NCBI RefSeq assembly: GCF_014204865.1
Contig: NZ_JACHMG010000001.1
Coordinates: 1,488,001 to 1,552,000, forward strand
DNA length: 64,000 nucleotides
Origin: Amycolatopsis jiangsuensis
GTDB lineage: Bacteria > Actinomycetota > Actinomycetes > Mycobacteriales > Pseudonocardiaceae
Direction of reading: 5' to 3'
Shown here in pieces: positions 11,401-19,179 of this stretch. Under the pieces are notes generated by a model. The model was not told the origin of the DNA. It worked only from the letters and a program-made list of their open reading frames with translations, and did no database searches. The position numbers and the translations under genes were made by a program. Each line of letters begins with the position of its first letter. The first letter of the stretch is position 1.

Positions 11401-14400
11401 CCGAAGCCCGCGGAACACGCCTTCGTAGCCGAACCCTGGCAGGGTGTCGTAGTCCAGTTCGCGCGGTTCCCCCGGCGGCGGCCAAGCGACGGGCACCACC
11501 TCGTCCGGGACGGCCGCGGTGAGCGTGCCGGTCGCGTGCCGCGTCCACTCCTCACCGGTCTCCGGTCGGGAGTGGACGGTGATCGCGCGGCGGCCGTCTT
11601 CGTCCGGTGCCGTCACGACGACCTGGACTTCGGCGGCGGTGGTGAGGACGAGCGGCGCGCCCAGCGTGAGCTCCTCCACGGCCGGGCAGCCGGTCTCGGC
11701 GCCGGCGTGCAGGGCGAGTTCGAGGAATCCGGTGCCCGGGAAGAGCACCTCGCCGCCGACGCGGTGCCCGGCCAGCCACGGCTGGTCGGTGGTGGACAGT
11801 CGTGCGGTGAAAACCGTGTCGCCGTCGGCGACCGGGACCACCGCGCCCAGCAGCGGATGGCCGGCGCGGCGCAGGCCGAGCCCGCGCGCGTCGGCCCGTC
11901 CGCCGGGGGCCAGCCAGAACCGGGTCCGCCGGAACGGATAGGTGGGCAGGTCGATCCGCCGGCCTCCCGGGGCGAGGGCGGCGAAGTCGACGTCGACTCC
12001 ACGCACGTGTGCGGTGCCGAGCGCGGCGAGGAATCCGGAAACCTCCGGGCGGTCGCGGCGCAGCAACGGCCGCGCGACACCGTCCTCGACGAGGGCCGAC
12101 AGCACCCCTTCGGGCCCGAGTTCGAGGTACGTGCCGCAACCCGCTTCGCGCAGCACGCGCGCCGCGGCGGCGAACCGTACCGGCGCCTCGACGTGCCGGA
12201 TCCAGTACTCGGGGCTGTCGTGGCCGCCGATCCCGCCGGTGACCGTGGAAACGATCGGCAGTGCGGCCGGGTGGTAGTCGACCAACCGCGCGACGCGACC
12301 GAACTCCTCGACCATGTCCCGCATCAGCGGCGAGTGGAAGGCGTGGCTGACGTTGAGCCACTTCGTCGTGCCGTCGAACGACGCGAGCGCGCGCCGCAGC
12401 ACCTCCTCGTCACCGGAGAGGACCACGGACTCCTCGTCGTTGACCGCGGCGATCCCGGCACGGTCCTCGTGACCGGACAGCAGCGCTCGGGCCGTTTCCT
12501 CCGATGCCCGCAGCGACACCATCGCGCCGCCCGCGGGAAGCTCCCGCATCAACCTGCCGCGCGCGGTGACCAGCATCGCCGCGTCGGCGAGGGAGAACAC
12601 GCCGGCCACGTGCGCGGCGGCGAACTCGCCGACGGAGTGCCCGCACAGATATGCCGGTGTCACGCCCCAGCTTTCCAGCAACCGGTACAGCGCGACTTCG
12701 ACAGCGAACAGCGCGGGCTGCGCGTAGTCGGTGCGGTCGAGGAGTCCGGAATCGCCGAACACGACGTCCCGCAGCGGAGGGTCCAGCTGCAGATCGACGT
12801 GGGCGCAGACCTCGTCGAACGCTTCCGCGTAGCCGTCGAACGCGTCGTAGAGTTCACGTCCCATCGCCACGCGCTGCGCGCCCTGGCCGGTGAACAGGAA
12901 CGCCAGGTCGGCTGCCTCGGGCAGCGGGCCACCGCGCAGGACGCGGTCGTCGAACGCCCGCAGCGCCTCCACGAGGTCCGTCCGGTCCCGTGCGGCCACG
13001 AACGCGCGTTCGGGCAGGGTCGCGCGGCTGCGGGCGAGGGAGAAAGCCAGATCGGCCGGGTGGGCATCGAGCGCGGCGAGCCGGCCGGCCTGCTCGCGCA
13101 GCGCCTCCGGGTCGGCGGCGGAGAAGCCGACGACGATCGGCGACGGCACCGGCGGCGCCGGCTCGGGCTCACCGCCCGGCGGCGGGTCTTCGAGGATCAG
13201 GTGCGCGTTGGTGCCGGAGATGCCGAACGACGATACTGCCGCTCGCCGTGGCCGCCCGACGCGCGGCCAGGCGACGGCCGAGGTGAGCAGCGCGACCGCG
13301 CCCGAAGACCAGTCGACGGCCGGGGTCGGCTCGTCCGCGTACAGGGTCCGGGGCAGCAGCTCGTGCCGGAAGGCTTCGACGAGCTTGATGATCCCCGCCG
13401 CGCCCGCGGCCGCCTGGGTGTGCCCGAGGTTCCCCTTCACCGCACCCAGGTGCAGCGGCTCGGCCCGGTCGCGTCCGTAGGTCGCCAGCAGCGCCTGCGC
13501 TTCGATGGGGTCGCCGAGCGTGGTGCCGGTGCCGTGCGCTTCGACGACGTCGACGTCGACGGTGGACAGCCCGGCGTCGGCCAGCGCGGCACGGATCACC
13601 CGCTGCTGCGAAGGACCGTTCGGCGCGGTCAGGCCGTTGGACGCGCCGTCGGAGTTCACCGCGGACCCACGGACCACGGCGAGGACCGGGTGGCCGTGCC
13701 GTCGGGCGTCGGACAGCCGCTCCAGGACGAACATGCCCGCGCCCTCGGCCCACGCCGTGCCGTCGGCCGCGGCCGAGAACGGCTTGCATCGCCCGTCCGG
13801 CGCCAGGCCGCGCTGCCGGGAGAAGGCGACGAACGGCCCCGGCGAGCCGAGCACAGCGACGCCGCCGGCCAGAGCGAGCGTGCACTCCCCCGCCCGCAGG
13901 GCGCGCACGGCCAGGTGCAGTGCGACGAGCGACGCCGAGCACGCCGTGTCCACGGTGAGCGCCGGGCCCTGCAAGCCGAGCGTGTAGGCGATCCGGCCGG
14001 AGACGACGCTCGGCGCGCTGCCGGTGAGCAGGTGCCCGTCGAGGCCGTCGGGCGCGTCGGCCAGCCGCGTGCCGTACTCCTGCGGCTCGGCGCCGACGAA
14101 CACCCCGGTGAGGCTGCCCGCCAGCGCGCCTGCGTCGATTCCGGCGCGCTCCAAGGCTTCCCACGCCGTTTCCAACACCAGGCGCTGCTGCGGGTCCATC
14201 GCCAGTGCCTCGCGCGGCGAGACACCGAAGAACCCGGCGTCGAACTCGGCGGCGTCGTGCAGGAAACCGCCGTGGCGCACATACGTCCTGCCCGGAACGC
14301 CCGGTGTGGGGTCGTAGAGTCCCTCGACGTCCCACCCGCGATCGGTGGGGAACTCCGTGATGACGTCCCGCCCCTGGTCCACAATGGACCACAGGTCGGC

Positions 14401-14784
14401 GGGCGAACGCACGTCGCCGGGGTACCGGCAGCCGATCCCGACGATCACCACCGGATCGTCCTCGTCCCCTTCGCGGCGCTCGAGGGCCGCCGGGGCGCCG
14501 GTGCCGAAAAGGGACTCGTCCAGGAATCCGGCCACCGCCTCCGGGTCCGGATGGTCGTAGGCCAGCGTCACCGGCAGCTCCAGACCCGTCTCGGCGGACA
14601 AACGCTCGTGCAGCCGCACCGCGAGCAGCGAGTCGAAACCGAGGTCGGCGAACGTGCGGCCGGCCGCGGGCACCGGCCCGTCGAGCACCGCCGCCGTCGC
14701 CCGCCGGACCACGCCGAGCAGCGTCCGCAGCCGCTCGGGACGTGGCCGGCTTTCCAGCCGCCGCAGGGAATCCAGCTCGCTCAT
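8464..14784 (-). CDS. Type I polyketide synthase: loading ACP plus first extension module (PKS A)
   Basis: About 2106 aa from the ATG at 14784 (an in-frame GTG at 14799 is an alternative; neither has a strong ribosome site). Domains: ACP (residues 25-95, LGFDSLLAV), KS (110-535, TACSAS with the active Cys), AT (630-915, GHSVGE and HAFHS, malonyl type), DH (975-1195, HRVGGEVLFP and DSALH), ER (1400-1680, VHAAAGGVGM), KR (1687-1880, LDD motif and SSVSG...ASYAAAN), ACP (1990-2035, LGFDSLTSV) and a C-terminal docking segment (2040-2106). No AT or KSQ precedes the first ACP, so the starter must be delivered in trans, most likely by the discrete acyltransferase at 18244-19179. The full reductive set should give a saturated first unit. 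It heads the leftward PKS operon. Confidence 0.95.
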   Translation of the reverse strand: MSELDSLRRLESRPRPERLRTLLGVVRRATAAVLDGPVPAAGRTFADLGFDSLLAVRLHERLSAETGLELPVTLAYDHPDPEAVAGFLDESLFGTGAPAALERREGDEDDPVVIVGIGCRYPGDVRSPADLWSIVDQGRDVITEFPTDRGWDVEGLYDPTPGVPGRTYVRHGGFLHDAAEFDAGFFGVSPREALAMDPQQRLVLETAWEALERAGIDAGALAGSLTGVFVGAEPQEYGTRLADAPDGLDGHLLTGSAPSVVSGRIAYTLGLQGPALTVDTACSASLVALHLAVRALRAGECTLALAGGVAVLGSPGPFVAFSRQRGLAPDGRCKPFSAAADGTAWAEGAGMFVLERLSDARRHGHPVLAVVRGSAVNSDGASNGLTAPNGPSQQRVIRAALADAGLSTVDVDVVEAHGTGTTLGDPIEAQALLATYGRDRAEPLHLGAVKGNLGHTQAAAGAAGIIKLVEAFRHELLPRTLYADEPTPAVDWSSGAVALLTSAVAWPRVGRPRRAAVSSFGISGTNAHLILEDPPPGGEPEPAPPVPSPIVVGFSAADPEALREQAGRLAALDAHPADLAFSLARSRATLPERAFVAARDRTDLVEALRAFDDRVLRGGPLPEAADLAFLFTGQGAQRVAMGRELYDAFDGYAEAFDEVCAHVDLQLDPPLRDVVFGDSGLLDRTDYAQPALFAVEVALYRLLESWGVTPAYLCGHSVGEFAAAHVAGVFSLADAAMLVTARGRLMRELPAGGAMVSLRASEETARALLSGHEDRAGIAAVNDEESVVLSGDEEVLRRALASFDGTTKWLNVSHAFHSPLMRDMVEEFGRVARLVDYHPAALPIVSTVTGGIGGHDSPEYWIRHVEAPVRFAAAARVLREAGCGTYLELGPEGVLSALVEDGVARPLLRRDRPEVSGFLAALGTAHVRGVDVDFAALAPGGRRIDLPTYPFRRTRFWLAPGGRADARGLGLRRAGHPLLGAVVPVADGDTVFTARLSTTDQPWLAGHRVGGEVLFPGTGFLELALHAGAETGCPAVEELTLGAPLVLTTAAEVQVVVTAPDEDGRRAITVHSRPETGEEWTRHATGTLTAAVPDEVVPVAWPPPGEPRELDYDTLPGFGYEGVFRGLRAAWVDGDDVYAEVSVEDSGFGIHPALLDSALHALFLRESAESAGGLPFSWSGVRLHAGDAKTVRVRLSFTAGDTVSLVAADPAGAVVLSVGALVVRRPAARGPELPAGLHTLGWAAVPAAEPVPTVTFPATHPGRPTVLTVGTDGDPVMALHEVTARVLAVLQDWVLGDESTLVVHTRHDDPVAAAVWGLVRSAQAEHPGRFVLVAGEPADVPMAVGTGEPQVAVRDGVPLVPRIAEAGGVLLPPEQPWRLGKDGEGTVDQLILEPAPEEPLGPLGVRIAVRAAGLNFRDVLNVLGMYPGEAGPLGCEVAGTVLEAGVDVTDLTPGDRVMGVVHGGIGPVVAGERPMLARVPVDWTDEQAATTPLVFLTAYYALVDLAGLRAGESILVHAAAGGVGMAAVQVAQHLGAEVFGTASAGKQAVLREAGLDGQHIASSRTLEFAERFSGIDVVLNALAGDFVDASLRTMAPGGRFLEMGKTDVRAPEGVRYRAFDLIEAGPERTARMWDALIDLFESGALRPLPVRSWDVREAREAFRFLSHAKHVGKIALTIPRSPDPARTVLVTGGTGGLGAVIARHLVTKHGVTKLLLTSRRGPAAPGAADLAADLRGLGAQVRVEACDVADRDALAALLDGVDLTGVVHAAGVLDDGILTALTPERLSGVLRPKADAAWHLHELTKNRDLALFALYSSVSGVVGSAGQASYAAANTFLDALAEQRRAEGLPAVSLAWGLWREGMGSELADADVERLAREGLPPLTVETGLKLFDAALAGGFATVLPIELDRGALRAHARTTEVAPVLRSLAKVTTRRAASTARQETGLRDRLAGLPDDERRAVLVDLVRHNAAGVLGHEAGGAIDPARAFKDLGFDSLTSVELRNRMNAVTGLRLSATAVFDHPTVAALAAHLLAELAPPSVDPADAVLAELDQVAARLSEVEDDGRIAARLRAMLDGFATSEGGARLADATADEVVDFLATELGIS

Positions 14785-15097
14785 GCGCGCACTCGCCACC
14801 TCGGGTCACCCGGCACAGGATCTCGCCGGTCAAGCTAGCCGCACGGACGCCGCCGCCGGGGAGGAACTGTTCCACCGCCGGGTAACCGGGCGCCGGTTCC
14901 CCGGTCGTGGGCGGGCGGTGGAAAAACGTATCCGGCACCCACTCGCGGAATCGTTAACGTGGCCACCGGCGAACCGGATTTCAGCGCCGAGACCCGTGGC
15001 CACGGCCACGCCGGCGACAGCGAAGGGTCTCCTTCCCGGACGGCGCGACCGTCCACGGGGCCCGCGCGACCCCAACCCACAGCCGGAGGTAACGCCG
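14785..15097. promoter_or_regulatory. Divergent intergenic region between the PKS operon and the starter operon
   Basis: 313 bp separate two divergent operons of the same pathway, so both promoters should lie here. GGAGGT at 15085-15090, 7 nt before the ATG at 15098, is a strong ribosome site. I saw no convincing -35/-10 pair and no CTNGGGAATTCCC-like palindrome of the kind bound by PAS-LuxR regulators. Confidence 0.5.
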
Positions 15098-16786
15098 ATG
15101 ATCATGCCCCCCGTCGAAGAACGCTTGCGGCCCGGCCCGCGGACCGAGGCGGGCCCGGCGAGCATGCTGTGCCCCGACTTCCCGTTCGCCTACGACGACT
15201 GGGTCAAGCACCCCGCCGGTCTCGGCCGGCTGCCCGAGCACGCGCTCGGCACCGAGGTCGCGGTGATCGGCGGCGGCCTGTCCGGGCTGGTCGCCGCCTA
15301 CGAGCTGATGAAGCTCGGCCTGAAGCCGGCGATCTACGAGGCCGGGCACCTCGGCGGCCGGATGCGCTCGGTGACACTCGAGGGCCACCCCGACGCCGTC
15401 CTCGACCTGGGCGCGATGCGGTTCCCGCCGTCGTCCGGGACCATGTTCCACTACCTCGACAAGCTGGGGCTGCAGACCACGCCGTTCCCGAACCCGCTGT
15501 CGGCCGCTTCGCCGAGCACGGTGATCAACCTGCACGGCCGGAGCCACTGGGCCCGCACCGCCGCCGACCTGCCCGCGGTCTACCGGGAGGTCAACGACGC
15601 CTGGACGAAGACCCTGCAGGAGCAGGCGGACATGTCGCTGATGACCGACGCCATCCGGCGCCGCGACACCGCGACGATCAAGGCGCTGTGGAACCACCTG
15701 GTGGCCAAGTTCGACACCGTCTCGTTCCACGAATTCCTGGCCTCGTCACCGCAGTTCTGCTCCTTCGAGCACCGCGAGATCTTCGGCCAGGTCGGCTTCG
15801 GCTGCGGTGGCTGGGACACCGACTTCCCCAACTCCGTGCTGGAGATCCTGCGCGTCGTGTGCACCGACACCGACGACGAGCACCGCCGCGTCCTCGGCGG
15901 CGCCCAGCAGCTGCCGCTCGGGCTCTGGACCCACGAACCCACCGACCTCGCGCACTGGCCCGCCGGGACGTCACTGGCCAAGCTGCACGGCGGCGAGCCC
16001 CGCCCCGGCGTGGTGCGGATCGACCGGACCGGCCGCGGGTTCACCGTCGAGGACTCCGCCCGCGGCGTGCGCTCCTACCCGGCGGCGATCTTCGCCGCGC
16101 AGAACTGGAACCTGTTCTCGGGCATCAAGGCCGACGAGAACCTGCTGCCCCAGGCGACGTGGACCGCGCTGGAGCGTACGCACTACATGGGCGCCTCCAA
16201 GCTGTTCGTCGTCACCGACCGGCCGTTCTGGCTCGAGAAGGACCCGGCGACCGGGCGGGACGTGATGAGCACGACGCTCACCGACCGCTTCCCGCGCGGG
16301 GTCTACCTGATCGACAACGGGCCCGACGAGCCCGGCGTGATGCTGCTGTCCTACACCTGGAACGACGACTCGCTGAAGGTCGCGTCGCTGACCGCCGAGC
16401 AGCGGTTCGACGCGGTGCTCGACGCGCTCGCCAAGATCTACCCCGGCGTGGACATCCGCTCCCACGTGATCGGCCCGCCGGTCGCCGTCACCTGGGAGAC
16501 CCAGCCGCACTTCAAGGGCGCCTTCAAGTCCTGCCTGCCCGGCGGCTACCGCTACCAGCGGCGGCTGTCCACCCAGTTCATGCAGCGGGACGCGGCCCCG
16601 CACCACCGCGGCTTCTTCCTCGCCGGCGACGACGTCGCCTGGATCGCCGGGTTCTCCGAAAGCGCGGTCACCGCGGCACTGAACGCCGTCTGGGGCGTCG
16701 TCGACCACCTCGGCGGCGCGACCCACCCGGACAACCCCGGCCCCGGCGACGTGTTCGACGAGATCGCCCCGGTGTGCCTCGACTGA
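15098..16786 (+). CDS. Amino-acid 2-monooxygenase-like flavoprotein (amine oxidase fold), predicted starter-unit enzyme
   Basis: 562 aa, cytoplasmic. The FAD-binding motif GGGLSGLVAAYELMKLG lies near residue 60, followed by EAGHLGGRM, the usual flavin amine oxidase layout; a second FAD contact near the C-terminus reads FLAGDDVAWIAGFSESAV. Length and the conserved GGWDTDFPNSVLEILR segment recall bacterial tryptophan/lysine/arginine 2-monooxygenases, which decarboxylate an amino acid oxidatively to the amide one carbon shorter. In linear polyene and marginolactone clusters such an enzyme turns arginine into 4-guanidinobutyramide. The neighbouring ligase and acyltransferase support that role. 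The amino acid cannot be read from sequence, and the amidase expected for the next step is not in this window. The start has an excellent GGAGGT site. Confidence 0.85.
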   Translation: MIMPPVEERLRPGPRTEAGPASMLCPDFPFAYDDWVKHPAGLGRLPEHALGTEVAVIGGGLSGLVAAYELMKLGLKPAIYEAGHLGGRMRSVTLEGHPDAVLDLGAMRFPPSSGTMFHYLDKLGLQTTPFPNPLSAASPSTVINLHGRSHWARTAADLPAVYREVNDAWTKTLQEQADMSLMTDAIRRRDTATIKALWNHLVAKFDTVSFHEFLASSPQFCSFEHREIFGQVGFGCGGWDTDFPNSVLEILRVVCTDTDDEHRRVLGGAQQLPLGLWTHEPTDLAHWPAGTSLAKLHGGEPRPGVVRIDRTGRGFTVEDSARGVRSYPAAIFAAQNWNLFSGIKADENLLPQATWTALERTHYMGASKLFVVTDRPFWLEKDPATGRDVMSTTLTDRFPRGVYLIDNGPDEPGVMLLSYTWNDDSLKVASLTAEQRFDAVLDALAKIYPGVDIRSHVIGPPVAVTWETQPHFKGAFKSCLPGGYRYQRRLSTQFMQRDAAPHHRGFFLAGDDVAWIAGFSESAVTAALNAVWGVVDHLGGATHPDNPGPGDVFDEIAPVCLD

Positions 16787-16802
16787 GCGGAAAGGACTTC
16801 CC

Positions 16803-18209
16803 ATGTTCGCGAAGATCTATTCCCCCGACGCGGTCACCGGCGGCGCGGCGTTCGAGCAGCAGGCCCTGCGCGTGGCGGAGGTCCTGCGCAACCGGGGCGT
16901 CGGCTCCGGCGACCGGGTGCTGCTCAAGGCCGAGAACACCCTGGGCTATCTGACGGTCCTGCTCGCGCTGATGCACGTCGGCGCGTCGATCGTGCTCGTG
17001 GACCACATGGAGCACGCCGAGCGCACCGCCGAGACGATCGAGTCCTCCGGGGTCGCGCTCGCCGTGGTCGACGGCGACGCGCCGATGCCGGCGGACGCGC
17101 CCGCGGAATACGTCTACGAGATCATGGTCGCCGCCGCCGACCGCGTCCCCGACGACGTCCATCTGCGCTTCGACGTGTGGGAGAAGCTTCCGGACAGCCT
17201 GGTGATGTGGTCGTCCGGCTCGACCGGCGTGCCCAAGGGCGTGGCGAAGAACGGCGCGAAGTTCCTGAAGAACCTGGAGCGCAACGCCGACCTGGTCGGG
17301 CACCGCGCCGGCGACGTCCTGCTGCCGCTGCTGCCGTTCAACCACCAGTACGGCCTGTCGATGGTGCTCATCGCGTGGCTGCGGGACTGCGAGTTCGTGA
17401 TCGCGCCCTACCGCCGTCCCGACCGGGCACTGCGGCTGGCCGGCTGGGCGGGGGCCACGGTCGTCGACGCGACCCCGTCGACCTACCGCAGCCTGTTCAA
17501 CATCATCGCCAAGCGCCCGTCACTCAAGGACGACTTCGCGCGTGTGCGGATGCTCTGCAGTGGCGCGGCCCCGCTGGAACGGGCCGTGGTGGAGCAGGGC
17601 GAGGAGCTGTTCGGCCTGACGCTGCTCGACAGCTACGGCAGCACCGAAATGGGCAACGTCGCCTTCGCCAACCTCGAAAACCCGCACGGCTGCGGGCAGG
17701 TCGTCGAAGGACTGGCGATCGAGGTACGAGCCGAGGACGGCACCGCCCTGCCCGCCGGCGAGGTCGGCGAGCTGTTCGTGCTCGACCCGGACCTGATGGA
17801 GGGCTATCTCGACGGCGCGGGCCGGATCGTCCCGGCCGCACGCGGCTGGTACGCCACCGGCGACCTCGGCCGGGTCGAGGACGACGGGAACCTGTTCGTC
17901 GTCGGCCGCAAACGGGCGGTGCACCGCAACGGTCACACGCTGCACCCGGACGTCATCGAGCACCGGCTGGCCGAGGACGGCTGCTCGGCGAAGATCGTCG
18001 CGCTGCCCGATCGGCGCCGCGGGTCGAGCCTGGTGTTCGTCGTCCAGGACGACGCGCTGCGGGATCCGCACTACTGGCAGGACCGCATCCGCGGGGTGCT
18101 GCCGCCGGCCGAGCAGCCGAACCGGGTGCTCGTCACCGAGCAGTTCCCGTTGAACCGCAACGGGAAACCCGACCGTCAACAGATCGAGCGGTTCGCCGCC
18201 GCCGAGTAG
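16803..18209 (+). CDS. Acyl-CoA/AMP ligase, predicted starter-acid activation
   Basis: 468 aa, class I adenylate-forming enzyme. Visible motifs: SSGSTGVPKGV (nucleotide loop), DSYGSTEMG, YATGDLGR, the hinge region around KRAVHRNGH, and PLNRNGKPDRQQ with the catalytic Lys. It begins 16 nt after the flavoenzyme, with AAAGGA upstream. By position it should activate the acid derived from the monooxygenase product as adenylate or CoA thioester before transfer to the loading ACP. It is rather short for a CoA ligase because the N-terminal domain is compact. Substrate is inferred from context only. Confidence 0.85.
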   Translation: MFAKIYSPDAVTGGAAFEQQALRVAEVLRNRGVGSGDRVLLKAENTLGYLTVLLALMHVGASIVLVDHMEHAERTAETIESSGVALAVVDGDAPMPADAPAEYVYEIMVAAADRVPDDVHLRFDVWEKLPDSLVMWSSGSTGVPKGVAKNGAKFLKNLERNADLVGHRAGDVLLPLLPFNHQYGLSMVLIAWLRDCEFVIAPYRRPDRALRLAGWAGATVVDATPSTYRSLFNIIAKRPSLKDDFARVRMLCSGAAPLERAVVEQGEELFGLTLLDSYGSTEMGNVAFANLENPHGCGQVVEGLAIEVRAEDGTALPAGEVGELFVLDPDLMEGYLDGAGRIVPAARGWYATGDLGRVEDDGNLFVVGRKRAVHRNGHTLHPDVIEHRLAEDGCSAKIVALPDRRRGSSLVFVVQDDALRDPHYWQDRIRGVLPPAEQPNRVLVTEQFPLNRNGKPDRQQIERFAAAE

Positions 18210-18243
18210 CTCACGAATCTCCGGCCGAAACTGGGTGTGCACC

Positions 18244-19179
18244 ATGGACAAAACCGCCGACGCCGTCCTCTTTCCCGGCATGGGCCCGGCCCGCGCCGGG
18301 ATGCTGGGCCGGTTCCTCGTCATCGATCACCGGGCCCGGAGGCTGCTCGGCGTGGCGGAGCGGGCCCTGCGCCACTCCCTGCTCGACCCGCTGGCCCGCG
18401 AGGACGACGAGTACACCGAGCACACCCAGCTCGCGTTCGTGCTCGCCTCCCTCGCGGTGGCCGAGCGGGCCGAGCAGGAGCACGACCTGGACCCGGTCGC
18501 CGTGGGCGGGGCGAGCTTCGGTGAACGCGCCGCCGTGGTGCGCGCCGGCGCGCTGCCGCTGGCCGACCTCGTGCGGCTGGTCGCGGAAGTGGCGCGGCGC
18601 GAACGCGCGTACTTCGAGCGGGCGCACCAGGATCTGGTCAGCCAGTTCGTCGTCCGGACCCCGGAGGCGGTGCTCACGGACGTCCTCGACGGGATCGGCC
18701 ACGAACTGTCCGGCCGGTTCGACGCGGAGGCGCATCTGGTGACTCTCGCCGAGCACGATCTCGGCGAGTTCGTCCGGCGCGTCCGCGCGGCAGGCGGGTA
18801 CGCGCTCACCACCATGCGGCCGGCGGCGCACGCACGGGTGCTCGGCCCGCTGCGCGACGAGCTGGCGGAAGTCTTCGGCAGGTTCGGGTTCGCCGACCCG
18901 GCCCTGCCGATCGTGTCCGATCAGGACGGAGAGCCGGTCCGGACCGGCGACGAAGCGGCCGCACTCCTGCTGGAGTCGACGGTCAACGCGGTGCGGCTGC
19001 CCGAGCTGGTCCACCGGTTCGCCCGGCTCGGCGTCGGCCGGGTCCTCGTCGCCGGTCCGGACCACCTGCTGCATCGTCTGCCCGGCCTGACCGGGCAGTT
19101 CACCCTGCTGCGCGCCGACGTCCGCGAGGCGTTGACCCCGCGGCGACGGCCGCGCCTGACCGGGGCGGTGGCCGCATGA
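18244..19179 (+). CDS. Discrete acyltransferase (AT fold), predicted loader of the PKS ACP
   Basis: 311 aa. The start FPGMGPARAGM corresponds to the FPGQGxQ opening of malonyl transferases, and GGASFGERAAVV sits where GHSxGE carries the nucleophilic Ser. A His in AAHARVLGPL may match the catalytic His of the HAFH region. The family transfers acyl groups from CoA to ACP. The altered active-site surroundings (Ala before Ser, Phe after) suggest a non-malonyl substrate, which fits a stand-alone loader for the AT-less loading ACP of PKS A. It lies 34 nt after the ligase, and its stop overlaps the exporter start (ATGA). An earlier GTG at 18235 is possible. Confidence 0.8.
   Translation: MDKTADAVLFPGMGPARAGMLGRFLVIDHRARRLLGVAERALRHSLLDPLAREDDEYTEHTQLAFVLASLAVAERAEQEHDLDPVAVGGASFGERAAVVRAGALPLADLVRLVAEVARRERAYFERAHQDLVSQFVVRTPEAVLTDVLDGIGHELSGRFDAEAHLVTLAEHDLGEFVRRVRAAGGYALTTMRPAAHARVLGPLRDELAEVFGRFGFADPALPIVSDQDGEPVRTGDEAAALLLESTVNAVRLPELVHRFARLGVGRVLVAGPDHLLHRLPGLTGQFTLLRADVREALTPRRRPRLTGAVAA

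Noticed and set aside
41..14838. Very long plus-strand open frames (943, 2098 and 2048 codons) opposite the PKS genes
   Set aside because: They are antisense shadows of GC-rich PKS coding sequence: no domain, low-complexity Arg/His/Gly content, and the minus strand carries complete PKS domains throughout.
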